Positions 16,860-27,001 are shown, counted from the first letter of the stretch. The stretch is DNA of 64,000 bases from Rhodococcus spongiicola (GCF_004011835.1 NZ_RKLN01000007.1:78497-142496), one strand, 5' to 3'. The notes: generated by a model from the letters alone, not told the origin. Made by a program: numbers and translations.

Positions 16860-17650
16860 TCGACTGCTGCCGTGGAGGGGACGTCGGCGGGATATCCGAG
16901 GTTGCGTGAGATGCGTGACGCGGCGTCCTTCAGTGTGCCCTCGTACGCGGTGCACGCCTCGGGCGTCATCCGGTAGGCGGGGCCGCAGACCGACACCGAG
17001 CCGACAACCGTCCCGTCGGCTCCGAACACCGGGGCCGCGATCGACCCGGCCCCCTCTTGCCGCTCACCGACGGATCGACACACACCGTGCTCACGCGCTT
17101 CTCGGAGGGTGTCGCGGAGAAGGTCCGGCTCGATGATCGTCGTCGAGGTCAGCCTGCCGAGCGGTTGAGCGAGCACGTCCTCCTGTTGCTGTAACGGGAG
17201 GAACGCCAAGATGATTCGGCCGGACGAGCCGGTGTGCAAGTCGAAGCGACGACCGAGTTCGACGGTCATCTTGATCTCTCGGTCGCTTTCGACTTGATCG
17301 AGATAGACCCGCCCTCCGGGGACGCGCGCGGAGACGGTGGCGGTTTCGCCGGTAGCCCGCTGTAGGTCGAGGAGCGCATCCTGCGCGGCGCGGCGCAGCG
17401 GCGAGACGTCGATTGCCCGCGCACCCAACGTCGCCGCGGCCGGGCCCAGAAGGTAACGACGTGTTGCGGTGTCGTACAGGAGCAGACCGCACTCGACGAA
17501 CGTCGTGAGGATGCGGTGCGTGACGGCTTTGGACAGGCCGGTCGAACGGGCGATCTCCGATACCCCGAGGGCGCTGGCGCTACGGCCGAATTCCAGCAGA
17601 ACCTCGGCCGCCCGCGCTGTCGCGACAGTTCCTCCGGTGGAGGTCTCCAT
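16856..17650 (-). CDS. IclR family transcriptional regulator of the catabolic cluster
   Basis: A 264-residue IclR protein. The winged HTH is at residues about 10-70 (AAEVLLEFGRSASALGVSEI, then GLSKAVTHRILTTFVECG), and the GAF-like effector domain follows (RVYLDQVESDREIKMTVELG, GSVSVCGPAYRMT). IclR proteins in actinobacteria commonly control aromatic or carboxylic acid catabolism from a divergent promoter. It heads the leftward operon. The ATG at 17650 has GGAG six bases upstream. The 250 bp upstream contain several inverted repeats suited to it. Confidence 0.88.
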   Translation of the reverse strand: METSTGGTVATARAAEVLLEFGRSASALGVSEIARSTGLSKAVTHRILTTFVECGLLLYDTATRRYLLGPAAATLGARAIDVSPLRRAAQDALLDLQRATGETATVSARVPGGRVYLDQVESDREIKMTVELGRRFDLHTGSSGRIILAFLPLQQQEDVLAQPLGRLTSTTIIEPDLLRDTLREAREHGVCRSVGERQEGAGSIAAPVFGADGTVVGSVSVCGPAYRMTPEACTAYEGTLKDAASRISRNLGYPADVPSTAAVE

Positions 17651-17703
17651 GCTGTCTCCATTCTCCGATCGGCCCGGGAACACCCCCTTCGTGTGTACCG
17701 CGC

Positions 17704-17853
17704 AGCGGAACAAATGTCTAGGGGGTTTCCATGCCATGTACCGGGTGTCGTTCCGCTATCAAATCGTATAGCAGGTCTTGTGCGTCCATTCGTGGGAGTG
17801 CATAGTGCAATAGACCACACTAAAGTGGTCCGCTAAGCGGAACGTTTGGTCTA
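17704..17853. promoter_or_regulatory. Divergent control region of the IclR cluster with repeated operator half-sites
   Basis: The half-site AGCGGAAC occurs at 17704-17711, as its complement GTTCCGCT at 17750-17757, and at 17836-17843. The last copy is part of a near-perfect 17-bp palindrome, GGTCCGCTAAGCGGAAC (17827-17843). A second inverted repeat overlaps it (GACCAC 17813-17818, GTGGTC 17825-17830), and outer arms TAGACCA (17811-17817) and TGGTCTA (17847-17853) enclose both. The flavoprotein gene starts at 17901. This is the expected binding region of the adjacent IclR regulator. Confidence 0.65.
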
Positions 17854-17900
17854 GTGCAACGTCTAATCCAAAGCGCTGACGCGGAGCACGAGGAGGAACC

Positions 17901-19310
17901 ATGGACGGTCCGGATGTCGACTTGGTCGTCGCCGGTGCAGGCGGCGGATTGGTCGCCGCGCTACGTGCTGCCGAAATGGGCGCGAGCGTTCTCGTCGTGG
18001 ATGCCGACGCAGACTTTCGGCGCGGCAACAACACCTCGATGTGCACGGCGATGATCCCGGCGGCAGGAACGCGCTGGCAGAGGGTGGCGAACGTTGACGA
18101 CAGCCCCGACAGGTTCCTGGGGGACATCGCTCGCAAAACGAAGGGCACGGCGGATCTGCGGTTGGCGCGAGCACTCGCCGACGTGAGCGCCCCCATGGTT
18201 ACCTGGCTGGCGGACTCCCTCGGCTTGGACCTGCACCTGGTCACCGATTTCCGCTATCCGGGTCACAGCGCGGACAGGTGTCACACCATCGCCGGACGAC
18301 ACGGGTCGCAGTTGCTCGGCCATCTCGTGGATCGGACTCGCCGGCACCCGGGGATCGAACTGATCGCACCGATGAGTCTGCAGAATGTCTCGACGGAGTA
18401 CGGCAGGGTCACGGGTGTCGAGATCGCCAGCCCCGACGGTGCCGGCGAGCACGTCACAGCCGGAGCAGTGCTCCTCGCCACCAACGGATTTGGCGCCGAC
18501 GCCGGCCTGGTGCGGCAATGGATACCGGAGATCGCCGACTGCCACTACCACGGCGGTCAGTACAGCCGGGGGGACGCGCTCCGCATAGGACGAGCCCTGG
18601 GCGCGGACACTGCTTTCCTTGACGCCTACCAGGGGCACGCGGCCTTGTCGTCGCGCTGCAAGACACTGGTGGGATGGGCGACGGTCCTGCACGGCGGGAT
18701 CATCGTCAACAAGGAAGGCCAGCGGTTCGCACCGGAAACGACAGGCTACTCGGAGTTCGCCGCCTTGCTGGCCGCACAGCCGGAAAGTGCCGGCTGGATC
18801 ATCATCGACGAACACATCGCCGACCTGTGCAGCACCTTCGACGACTTCCGCGCGGTCACAGAGAACGGTGCACTGGTCGAGGCAGCGAGCGCGCACGAAC
18901 TCGCGGAACGACTGCACCTGCCCGCCGACGTTCTCGAAGACGAGATCTCGGCGTCGCACCGTGCCGCCGCCGGGCTCGAGCCCGACCGGCAGGGGCGAAT
19001 CGACGACCGACACGCACTCACCCCGAACTACATCGGGATCGGCATCACTCCCGCCCTGTTCCACACACAGGGCGGCCTGGTGGTCGATGGTTCGGCTCGC
19101 GTCCTCGACGAACGTGACCACGCGCCGATAGAGGGGCTCTACGCCTCAGGCGGCGCCGCCACCGGGATCTCCGGCAAAGGAGCTGGCGGATACCTCGCCG
19201 GCAACGGTCTCATCACCGCGCTCGGGCTCGCCTTCCTGGCGGCAGAAGACGTGGGGCAGCAGAAGACGTGGGCAGCCGGGTCGGCGTCCGGTTCCCGTGC
19301 CATCAGTTGA
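17901..19310 (+). CDS. FAD-dependent oxidoreductase, fumarate reductase/tricarballylate dehydrogenase-like
   Basis: A 469-residue flavoprotein of the succinate dehydrogenase/fumarate reductase flavoprotein class. It has the N-terminal dinucleotide motif (VDLVVAGAGGGLVAALRAAE), an FAD-contact loop (RRGNNTSMCTAMIP) and a C-terminal FAD segment (IEGLYASGGAATG, then GKGAGGYLAGNGLITALGLA). Relatives include tricarballylate dehydrogenase, urocanate reductase and 3-ketosteroid dehydrogenases. No signal peptide or haem motif is seen, so it is cytosolic. It is the first gene of the rightward operon; GAGGAGG lies just upstream. The substrate is unknown. Confidence 0.8.
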   Translation: MDGPDVDLVVAGAGGGLVAALRAAEMGASVLVVDADADFRRGNNTSMCTAMIPAAGTRWQRVANVDDSPDRFLGDIARKTKGTADLRLARALADVSAPMVTWLADSLGLDLHLVTDFRYPGHSADRCHTIAGRHGSQLLGHLVDRTRRHPGIELIAPMSLQNVSTEYGRVTGVEIASPDGAGEHVTAGAVLLATNGFGADAGLVRQWIPEIADCHYHGGQYSRGDALRIGRALGADTAFLDAYQGHAALSSRCKTLVGWATVLHGGIIVNKEGQRFAPETTGYSEFAALLAAQPESAGWIIIDEHIADLCSTFDDFRAVTENGALVEAASAHELAERLHLPADVLEDEISASHRAAAGLEPDRQGRIDDRHALTPNYIGIGITPALFHTQGGLVVDGSARVLDERDHAPIEGLYASGGAATGISGKGAGGYLAGNGLITALGLAFLAAEDVGQQKTWAAGSASGSRAIS

Positions 19311-19376
19311 CCCCCACAGGACAAAGGCCCAGACACGACAGAGGCCCAGGAGAAGGGCCAAGACAGGAGAAGGGTA

Positions 19377-20837
19377 ATGAGCAGCTACCTGATCAAGAAC
19401 GGCACCGTGGTCCGTGGCGGCCGTTCGGGTCCCGCGGAAGGCGAGCACAGCGACGTCCTCATCGAGGACGGGAGGATCTCCGCCATCGGGCCGGGCCTGC
19501 GTGCCGACAACGCCGAAATCGTGGATGCGACAGACAAGCTCGTCTTCCCCGGCGTGGTCGACGCGCACCAGCACTGGGGTATCTACAACCCGCTCGCCGA
19601 AGACACCGTCACCGAATCCCGCGCCAGCGCACAAGGTGGCGTCACCACTGCACTGACCTATATGCGGACCGGTCAGTACTACCTCAACAAGGGTGGCGCA
19701 TATTCCGACTTCTTCCCCGAGGTGCTCGACGCCTCGAACGGGCGGTCGTACGTCGACTACGCATTCCATCTCGCGCCGATGTCGAAGCAGCACATCGACG
19801 AGATTCCCACACTCGCCGCAGACCAGGGCGTGACGTCGTTCAAGATCTTCATGTTCTACGGCAGCCACGGGTTGCACGGACGCTCGACCTCGCAGAGCGA
19901 CTTCCTGATGATCCCCGAGGACGAACGGTACGACCTCGCTCACTTCGAGTTCGTCATGCGGGGAATCCAGAAGGCCCGCGAGCAGATGCCCGAACTGGCG
20001 CCCCACATCTCGTTGTCGCTGCACTGTGAGACCGCGGAGATCATGACCGCGTACACCAAGCTCGTCGAAGAGGAGGGGAAGCTCACCGGACTCGCCGCGT
20101 ACAGCGCGTCACGGCCCCAGCACTCCGAGGGGCTCGCGGTGACCATCGCGTCGTTCCTCGCCGACGAGACCGGGCTGCCGAACATCAACCTGCTGCACCT
20201 GAGCTCCGCGAAGGCCATGAAGGCAGCGATGAAGATGGCGGAGGCCTTCCCGCACGTCGACTTCCGACGTGAGGTGACCATCGGCCACCTCCTCACCGAC
20301 ATCGACACCGCAAATGGGCTCGGGGCAAAGGTCAACCCACCGATCCGTCCCCGCGAGGACGTCGAGGCGCTGTGGGAGCACATGCTTGCCGGCAATGTCG
20401 ATTGGGTGGTCTCCGATCACGCCTGCTGCAAGGAGGAGATGAAGTTTGGCGACAACCAGGACGACATCTTCGCTGCGAAGTCGGGGTTCGGGGGCACGGA
20501 GTACTTGCTCGCCGGGCTGGTGACCGAGGGCCGCAAACGCGGACTCTCGCTGCGTCGCATCGCGCAATTGACCGCCACCGACCCGGCCGACCGCTACGGC
20601 CTGCCCGGAAAAGGCCGGCTCGCGGAAGGCTTCGACGCCGACATCGCGATCGTCGACCCGAATCGGACGTGGACGGTGCGGGCGGAGGATTCGGAATCCA
20701 CCCAGGAGTACACGCCGTTCGAGGGCTTCGAGCTCACAGCCGCGGTGACGGACACCTTCGTGCGGGGCCATCGCGTTCTCGCGGGCGGCACCGTGACCGG
20801 CGACCCTGTCGGCCACTACCTGTCGCGGCCCTACTGA
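19377..20837 (+). CDS. Dihydropyrimidinase/hydantoinase-like amidohydrolase
   Basis: A 486-residue cyclic amidohydrolase. Metal-binding motifs are in order: DAHQHWG near residue 65, the carboxylated-Lys segment TSFKIFMFYG near residue 160, HCE near 220, LHLSSA near 270, and the catalytic Asp in VVSDHACC near 347. Dihydropyrimidinases, hydantoinases and allantoinases hydrolyse cyclic ureides or imides to N-carbamoyl or half-amide acids. AGGAGAAGGG precedes the ATG. No beta-ureidopropionase or carbamoylase is adjacent, so plain pyrimidine degradation is not indicated. Confidence 0.87.
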   Translation: MSSYLIKNGTVVRGGRSGPAEGEHSDVLIEDGRISAIGPGLRADNAEIVDATDKLVFPGVVDAHQHWGIYNPLAEDTVTESRASAQGGVTTALTYMRTGQYYLNKGGAYSDFFPEVLDASNGRSYVDYAFHLAPMSKQHIDEIPTLAADQGVTSFKIFMFYGSHGLHGRSTSQSDFLMIPEDERYDLAHFEFVMRGIQKAREQMPELAPHISLSLHCETAEIMTAYTKLVEEEGKLTGLAAYSASRPQHSEGLAVTIASFLADETGLPNINLLHLSSAKAMKAAMKMAEAFPHVDFRREVTIGHLLTDIDTANGLGAKVNPPIRPREDVEALWEHMLAGNVDWVVSDHACCKEEMKFGDNQDDIFAAKSGFGGTEYLLAGLVTEGRKRGLSLRRIAQLTATDPADRYGLPGKGRLAEGFDADIAIVDPNRTWTVRAEDSESTQEYTPFEGFELTAAVTDTFVRGHRVLAGGTVTGDPVGHYLSRPY

Positions 20838-20848
20838 GGATCGAATTC

Positions 20849-22066
20849 GTGACCAACACAACTGATTCCGGGCGCGTGGCGGGACCACTTCGGGGCTTCC
20901 GCGTCATCGACGTCTCGACCATACTCGCGGGGCCGCTCGCCGCCCAGATCCTCGGCGACTTCGGTGCCGAGGTGATCAAGATCGAGCATCCGCGAAAGCC
21001 CGACGGCATGCGCGGCCACGGTCTCGACAAGGACGGTGTGCCGCTGTGGTGGAAGATGATCAGCCGCAACAAGCAAACGGTCACCCTTGACCTCAGCACC
21101 ACAGACGGGCAGGGCATCTTCCGGGACCTCGCGGCCACAGCAGACGTGGTGATCGAGAACTTTCGGCCCGGCACGTTCGAGCGATGGGGTTTGTCGTACG
21201 ACGTACTCTCGGCAGTCAATCCCGGTTTGATCTTGCTGCGCGTGACTGGTTTCGGGCAGAAGGGGCCGTACTCCAAGCGCCCGGCGTTCGGCACCCTGGT
21301 CGAGTCGATGAGCGGCTTCGCGCACCTGACCGGTCCGCCCGACGGTCCGCCGACGCTTCCCGCGTTCGGCCTGGCCGACTCGATTGCGGGTATCGCCGGA
21401 TCGTCGGCGGTGTCCATGGCTCTGCTCGAACGCGAGCGAAACGGGGGCACCGGCCAGCAGGTCGATCTCGATCTGCTCACCCCCATCATGACCGCGGTCG
21501 GCCCAGGCGTGATGTATGCCGATCAACTCGGAATCGATCAGGAACGCACCGGAAATCGGTCGCAGAACAACGCGCCTCGAAACCTGTACCGGACCAAGGA
21601 CGACCAGTGGGTCGCCATCTCCACGAGCGCACACGCGATCGCGGAGCGGGTCATGCGCATCGTCGGCCACCCCGAAGTGATCGACGAGGACTGGTTCGCG
21701 ACAGGGCGGCAACGGGCCCAGCACGCGGATCTACTCGACGCCTACGTCGGCGACTGGATCGCCGAGCGGACACGCGACGAGGTGACCGAGGTCTTCGAGG
21801 ATGCCGGTGCAGCGGTAGCTCCGGTGTACCGCCCGAGCGACCTGCTGCGTGATCCACAGGTGGTCGACACCGACATGATCACCGCCGTGGACGACGAGGA
21901 ACTCGGTCCGATGCGAATGCAGAACGTGATGTGGCGGATGGGTGGATCGCCGGGCTCGATCCGTCACACCGGCCGGTCGGCGGGAGCGGACACCGATCGC
22001 GTCCTCTCCGCACTGGGTCGAACACCCCACGACCTCGACGACCTGCGCGAGCGCGGCGTCATCTGA
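20849..22066 (+). CDS. CaiB/BaiF family III CoA-transferase
   Basis: A 405-residue family III CoA-transferase. It begins with the standard core (PLRGFRVIDVSTILAGPLAA, then ILGDFGAEVIKIEHP) and has NKQTVTLDL, VVIENFRPGTFERWGL and the putative catalytic Asp in FGLADSIAG. These enzymes move CoA between carboxylic acids, activating substrates such as oxalate, mesaconate, itaconate or carnitine. It would prepare a dicarboxylate for the CitE-like lyase. The GTG at 20849 follows GAGGA by about nine bases and lies 11 bp after the preceding stop. Confidence 0.88.
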   Translation: MTNTTDSGRVAGPLRGFRVIDVSTILAGPLAAQILGDFGAEVIKIEHPRKPDGMRGHGLDKDGVPLWWKMISRNKQTVTLDLSTTDGQGIFRDLAATADVVIENFRPGTFERWGLSYDVLSAVNPGLILLRVTGFGQKGPYSKRPAFGTLVESMSGFAHLTGPPDGPPTLPAFGLADSIAGIAGSSAVSMALLERERNGGTGQQVDLDLLTPIMTAVGPGVMYADQLGIDQERTGNRSQNNAPRNLYRTKDDQWVAISTSAHAIAERVMRIVGHPEVIDEDWFATGRQRAQHADLLDAYVGDWIAERTRDEVTEVFEDAGAAVAPVYRPSDLLRDPQVVDTDMITAVDDEELGPMRMQNVMWRMGGSPGSIRHTGRSAGADTDRVLSALGRTPHDLDDLRERGVI

Positions 22067-22107
22067 CAGGGCCACATCAGCGGTTACATCATGCAGGGGA
22101 GCAAGCC

Positions 22108-23424
22108 TTGAAATCGCGTTGGTTGACCATCGGCATCGTCCTCGGGCTGGTGGTGGTGAACTACATCGATCGCAGCGCGATTTCCTACGCGGCGAGCGAT
22201 CTACGAGACGAATTCGGGATCAGCGCCGGGCATTACGGTGTGATCAGCTCCGCTTTCTCGATCGGGTACATGCTGTTCGCACTGCTGTCCGGCCCACTGG
22301 TCGACCGCTTCGGACCACGCCGGGTGCTCATTGTGGGCATGTTCATCTGGGCGGCTGCTACTGCCCTGACACCGCTTGCCGGCGGGTTCATCGGATTGGT
22401 CCTGCTGCGCATCTTCCTCGGCGCCGGGGAAGCTCCGTGCTTCCCGGCTGCGACCCGCATCGCCAGCCGTTGGCTTCCGATCCAAGAACGAGGCAAGGCG
22501 CTCGCCCTGATCGGTGGCGTGGCGGTATCCGGCAGCCTGTTGGTGGGCGGACCCATCCTTACCCAGCTGATCGCATTCACCGGCTGGAAGGGCATGTTCG
22601 TGATCTTGGGGGTCGCCGGTGTCGCGTGGGTGTTCGTTGCGCTGCCCTGGCTGAAGAACTCACCGAGTGAGGCATCCTTCGTCTCAGAGGAAGAGCTTCG
22701 CTACATCCGTGAGGGTCAGGTGGAGGGCGAGGATACCGGCCACGAGTCGAAGGCTGAGTGGGGAAAGGTCCTCCGCAACCGCAACCTGTGGGTCGTGGGT
22801 CTGGGCTATTTCGCTTGGGGGTTCATGTTCTGGGTGTTCATGTTCTGGCTCCCGCAGTACCTCGAGCACTCGTTCGGACTCTCCATCCAAGCTATCGGCG
22901 CGTTCTCGGTTGCGCCGTGGGCGGCAGGTGTCGTTGGCGCGCTCGCCGGCGGGATCATCGTCGACCGTGTCTACAAGCGCACCGAGAGCATTCGGTCGCG
23001 GTTCGTCATCATCGGTGTCGCCCTGCTGCTCGCCGGAGCGTCAGTGGCACCGATCCTGTTCGTGCCTGGCAACTTGACGGTTGCGCTGATCTGCATTTCG
23101 GCGGGTGTCGGTTTCGGCTTCATCACCGGGGGCATCTGGTGGGTAGCTTCGATCGACGCGGCTCCGACACAGCCGGGCACCGCTGCAGGCTTCGCCGACG
23201 CGTGCTTCGCGCTGGCGGGAATCGTCGCACCGACCGTCGTGGGCTTCATCGTCAACCAGAGCGGAAGCTACGACGGCGGATTCGTCGTGATGTCAGTTCT
23301 GTGTCTCGTAGGCGCTACCGCGATGCTCTTCTTCACCGAGGAGCAGGAAAGGCACCCCACCGACTCCGCGAATCCTCCCGATGAGTCCGCAGACGTGGAA
23401 GTGTCCGATAGGACGGTAGGTTGA
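22108..23424 (+). CDS. MFS transporter, anion:cation symporter (ACS) type
   Basis: About 438 residues with 12 predicted helices. The first helix carries the ACS-family phrase VVVNYIDRSAISYA, and the conserved loop-2 motif appears as GPLVDRFGPRRVLI, then GAGEAPCFPAATRIASRWLP. ACS transporters import organic anions (sugar acids, phthalate, tricarballylate-like acids) with protons. It is the last gene of the rightward operon and so probably takes up the substrate of the cluster. The start is a TTG at 22108 with GGGGAG about seven bases upstream. Confidence 0.85.
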   Translation: MKSRWLTIGIVLGLVVVNYIDRSAISYAASDLRDEFGISAGHYGVISSAFSIGYMLFALLSGPLVDRFGPRRVLIVGMFIWAAATALTPLAGGFIGLVLLRIFLGAGEAPCFPAATRIASRWLPIQERGKALALIGGVAVSGSLLVGGPILTQLIAFTGWKGMFVILGVAGVAWVFVALPWLKNSPSEASFVSEEELRYIREGQVEGEDTGHESKAEWGKVLRNRNLWVVGLGYFAWGFMFWVFMFWLPQYLEHSFGLSIQAIGAFSVAPWAAGVVGALAGGIIVDRVYKRTESIRSRFVIIGVALLLAGASVAPILFVPGNLTVALICISAGVGFGFITGGIWWVASIDAAPTQPGTAAGFADACFALAGIVAPTVVGFIVNQSGSYDGGFVVMSVLCLVGATAMLFFTEEQERHPTDSANPPDESADVEVSDRTVG

Positions 23425-23456
23425 CCGGTTCGGGTTGAGCGGGCCAGGTGGACCGG

Positions 23457-25532
23457 TCACCACCACCCGGTCGCTGGACCGAGGGCAAGCCCGAGGGGAG
23501 GCGCAAGAGTCCGGGAGTACGTCGCGGTGAGGTGGTTCGAGTCGCGGTAGATCAGAACGTTTCCCTCGATGACCTGGCAGCGATCGGTGCGGCAAACAGC
23601 GTCGGACAGATCGAGCAGCCGAACGTTCGGCAGTTGCGCGGCTGCGGTCGGCGCGGGGTCGACCGGTGACAGGACCGCGTCGCGGTCGATACCGCACGAT
23701 TCGGCGTTGCCGCCTCGTCCGGCGAGGCAGTCCGAGGCCCGGTACTCGACGCCATCGCGTTCGAGCCATGGTGTGTCGCGTATCGCGACCACCGGGAGCT
23801 GCCGATCGGCGAGGGCCTGCCACAACGCGACGTAGCCGGCGGGGGTGTAGTCGCCGGGACCGTCGGGCCGCGGGCGGGTCGAGGTGCTGAACACGACGTC
23901 GGGGGGCATCGCGTCGAGCGCGTCGATCACGCTATACGTCCACTGCTCGCATTCGCCGATTTCCGAGTCGGGTCCGGGTGGCAACACCGCCGGGCATCCC
24001 ACCTTCAGGTAGGTCTGCACTCGAAAGTTGTGTTCTCGGCCGAGGATGTCGAGGGCTGGTTGCCAGTTCTCGGCGTGTGAGCCTCCGATGAGTGCGAGCG
24101 TGCGGGCACTGTTGGGGTCACCGTACGTGCAGGTGCGCGCGAACGTCTCACCATCCTGCGCCAGGCAGCCGTCGGGCGTGGAGTCCGGGAGGTCCGCATG
24201 AGCGACGAACCGCGACGGTTGTTCTCGCTCCGGAGGTGCGTCGGCGCCTTCTGTGAGTGCCGCGGCGCCGGGATAGATCAGCGGGTCGAGTTCGGTCTGT
24301 TGTGTGGACTCGTCCGCCCTGCGGTCGATGAACGCGGTCAAGGACACTGACCCCCCGGCGATCGCGACCGCGACCACGGAGACGGAGGCGATCAGCACCG
24401 TCTTGGTACGTCCCGATCCGGAGGGTCGACGAATCGGTGTTTCGATCAGTCTGGTGGTCGCCTCCGCGAGCACCAGGGACAGCCCGATGACGACGAGACC
24501 GCCCGTGAATCCGGCGTCGGGCTTGTCGAGCAACACGAGATACCCGATCAGGAGCGGCCAGTGCCACAGGTACAGCGCGTAGGCCATGTCTCCGAGACGG
24601 TGCAGCGGGCGAGTCGTGAGCAGACGAGTGACCGGGTTGTCAGTGCCGTTGTCGGAGTCGGACCCGGAATATCCGGCCATGATCAGGGCCAGGGCCGCGC
24701 CCACCGGAACCAGAGCCCACGGTCCCGGGAACTGGTTGCGGCCGTCGAGAAACACCCCGCACCCGATAAGGACCGCGAGACCCGCGAAGGACAGCAGGAT
24801 CCGCGTCGATCGGGGGAAGCGCAACCACGGCGCGACGCACGCCAGGAGACCGCCGGCCAGCAACTCCCACATGCGTGCGCCGGTGTCGTAGTAGAGCCAG
24901 GTCTGCGGCATCGAACTGGTCGCCGCGTAGATGAACGAGGCTGCCGTGAACACCGCGAGCAGGACCGTGAGCGGCAGCCGAACCGGATAGCCCCGTGACC
25001 GCAACAACCACGCCACGCCAAATACCACCGCCAGTGCGGCTAGATAGAACTGGCCTTGGACCGAGATCGACCACAGGTGCTGCAGCGGACTGACGGACGG
25101 ATCCGCAGCCAGATAGTCGCTCGCCGTATCGGCAAGGTGCCAGTTCTGTAGGAAAAGCAGCGATGCCGTCGTCTGTCTCGCAGTGTCGTACCAGGCCGTC
25201 GCGGGGTAGTGGAGGATCGTGAACGCAGCGACCACCGCGAGGATCAGTACCAGCGCAGGTGCGAGACGGCGGGTAACGCGCCGCACGACCGGGACCGGAT
25301 CCAACGGCTTCATCGACTCGGCGGTCCGCAGCAGAGAGCCTACGAAGAAGAATCCTGACAATGTGAGGAAGATGTCGACGCCGCCGGAGACGCGGCCGAA
25401 CCACACGTGGTAGACCACGACGAGGGCGATTGCCAGACCGCGAACGCCATCGAGGTCGCCCCTGCGAACTGTGGGGACGCGGTTCGCCGAGCCCAGCTGC
25501 CCGGTGGATCTATCGGCGGGTTGGAGGAACAC
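23457..25532 (-). CDS. Acyltransferase-3 / SGNH fusion membrane protein (OafA-like)
   Basis: A 691-residue protein. The N-terminal half is an acyltransferase-3 domain with about ten helices ([19 protein letters not shown] with the catalytic His, [15 protein letters not shown]). After residue about 400 comes an SGNH-hydrolase-type extracytoplasmic domain ([12 protein letters not shown] with the nucleophile Ser, ending in [18 protein letters not shown] with the Asp-x-x-His pair). Such fusions O-acetylate or O-acylate cell-envelope glycans. M. tuberculosis Rv1565c has the same architecture and the same position next to bioA. It is divergent from bioA. Confidence 0.87.
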   Translation of the reverse strand: MFLQPADRSTGQLGSANRVPTVRRGDLDGVRGLAIALVVVYHVWFGRVSGGVDIFLTLSGFFFVGSLLRTAESMKPLDPVPVVRRVTRRLAPALVLILAVVAAFTILHYPATAWYDTARQTTASLLFLQNWHLADTASDYLAADPSVSPLQHLWSISVQGQFYLAALAVVFGVAWLLRSRGYPVRLPLTVLLAVFTAASFIYAATSSMPQTWLYYDTGARMWELLAGGLLACVAPWLRFPRSTRILLSFAGLAVLIGCGVFLDGRNQFPGPWALVPVGAALALIMAGYSGSDSDNGTDNPVTRLLTTRPLHRLGDMAYALYLWHWPLLIGYLVLLDKPDAGFTGGLVVIGLSLVLAEATTRLIETPIRRPSGSGRTKTVLIASVSVVAVAIAGGSVSLTAFIDRRADESTQQTELDPLIYPGAAALTEGADAPPEREQPSRFVAHADLPDSTPDGCLAQDGETFARTCTYGDPNSARTLALIGGSHAENWQPALDILGREHNFRVQTYLKVGCPAVLPPGPDSEIGECEQWTYSVIDALDAMPPDVVFSTSTRPRPDGPGDYTPAGYVALWQALADRQLPVVAIRDTPWLERDGVEYRASDCLAGRGGNAESCGIDRDAVLSPVDPAPTAAAQLPNVRLLDLSDAVCRTDRCQVIEGNVLIYRDSNHLTATYSRTLAPPLGLALGPATGWW

Positions 25533-25662
25533 GCAATCCTCTTCGGTGTGCTGGGTGGGGCTGAAATCGGGTCGACGCGCACCGCGGACCGAGAGTCGAC
25601 GGCACTTCCCTCACGTTACCTGTTGCAGCGAGCGATCAGCTGGGCGCCTACAGTCGGGCGGC

Positions 25663-26973
25663 GTGAACTCCGTGCGCATGCCCTCCGATCGGATCGTCGA
25701 AATCGACACCAACCACTTGTGGCACCCCTATGGAGCATTTCCGGCCTCGACCGGCCCGCTCGTCGTCGAGTCGGCGGAGGGCGCTCGGCTGACCTTGGCG
25801 GACGGCACCGAACTGGTCGACGGAATGAGTTCCTGGTGGTCGGCTATCCACGGCTACCGCAACCCGGTCCTCGACGCCGCCGTCACCGACCAGCTCGGCC
25901 GCATGAGTCATGTGATGTTCGGCGGGCTCACCCACGCGCCCGCTGCCCGCCTCGCGGAGCTGTTGGTCCAAATCACACCGGAAGGTCTCGACAAGGTGTT
26001 CCTTGCGGATTCCGGTTCCGTGTCGGTCGAGGTTGCCATCAAGATGTGCCTGCAGTTCTGGAGGAGCACGGGCCGACCAGAGAAGCATCGCCTACTGACC
26101 TGGCGGGGCGGCTATCACGGAGACACGTTCGCACCGATGAGTGTCTGTGATCCGGACGGCGGCATGCACTCGATGTGGACCGACGTCCTCGTCCAGCAGG
26201 TGTTCGCGCCTGCGCCTCCGCGAGACTTCGACCCTGTCTACGTCGCCGAATTCGAACGAATCGTGGTCGAGCACCGCGACGAACTAGCCGCGGTCATCGT
26301 CGAACCCGTCGTTCAGGGCGCGGGCGGCATGCGTTTCCACCACCCCGACTACCTGCGGGAGCTACGCAGGATGTGTGACGAGCACGGCCTACTCCTGGTG
26401 TTCGACGAGATCGCGACCGGTTTCGGCCGCACCGGCGAACTGTTCGCCGCCGACCATGCCGGAGTCACGCCGGATGTCATGTGCGTCGGCAAGGCGCTCA
26501 CAGGCGGCTACCTCACCCTCGCCGCGACCCTCTGCAAGGAGTCGATAGCGGAGACGATCAGTGCGGGCCCGGGCGGCGGCATCATGCACGGTCCGACGTT
26601 CATGGCGAACCCGATGGCCTGCGCCGTCGCGGCCGCTGCGGTGGAGTTGCTGCTCGCGCGGGACTGGCGCGCCGAGGTCTCCGCGTTGAACGAGGGTCTC
26701 GAACGTGGCCTGGCTCCGGCACGAGATGTGCCGGGTGTCGCGGACGTGCGGGTCCTTGGCGGAGTCGGAGTAATCGAACTCTCCGATCCCGTCGACATGC
26801 AGTCCGCGACAGATGCGGCCGTCGCTTCCGGAGTGTGGCTTCGACCGTTCCGGAACCTGATCTATGCGATGCCCCCGTACGTGTGTTCCGTCGACGAGGT
26901 CGACCGCATCGCGGCCGGCATGGTCGCGGCCGCCCACAGCCAAGTGCGACTATCCGCGCTGCCTCACAATTGA
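25663..26973 (+). CDS. bioA: Adenosylmethionine-8-amino-7-oxononanoate aminotransferase
   Basis: A 436-residue PLP enzyme that converts KAPA to DAPA using S-adenosylmethionine as amino donor. Diagnostic segments are [59 protein letters not shown], the PLP lysine in [10 protein letters not shown], and [15 protein letters not shown]. The GTG at 25663 is chosen. TACAGT at 25649-25654 lies eight bases before it, so a leaderless message is possible; GTG 25672 and ATG 25678 are alternatives. The start overlaps a degenerate BioQ-like site (10 of 13 matches). Confidence 0.95.
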   Translation: MNSVRMPSDRIVEIDTNHLWHPYGAFPASTGPLVVESAEGARLTLADGTELVDGMSSWWSAIHGYRNPVLDAAVTDQLGRMSHVMFGGLTHAPAARLAELLVQITPEGLDKVFLADSGSVSVEVAIKMCLQFWRSTGRPEKHRLLTWRGGYHGDTFAPMSVCDPDGGMHSMWTDVLVQQVFAPAPPRDFDPVYVAEFERIVVEHRDELAAVIVEPVVQGAGGMRFHHPDYLRELRRMCDEHGLLLVFDEIATGFGRTGELFAADHAGVTPDVMCVGKALTGGYLTLAATLCKESIAETISAGPGGGIMHGPTFMANPMACAVAAAAVELLLARDWRAEVSALNEGLERGLAPARDVPGVADVRVLGGVGVIELSDPVDMQSATDAAVASGVWLRPFRNLIYAMPPYVCSVDEVDRIAAGMVAAAHSQVRLSALPHN

Positions 26974-26986
26974 CGCTGCCTCCCAA

Positions 26987-27001
26987 TTGAACGGCGTTCA
27001 A
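26987..27001. promoter_or_regulatory. BioQ-type operator upstream of bioF
   Basis: A perfect palindrome, TTGAACGGCGTTCAA, in the 50-bp gap between bioA and bioF. The same sequence family stands upstream of bioB at 50568-50596, next to the bioQ gene. Its left arm also reads as a -35 (TTGAAC, 26987-26992), with TATCGT at 27011-27016 as a -10 after 18 bp. A bound repressor would therefore block this internal promoter directly. Confidence 0.8.
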
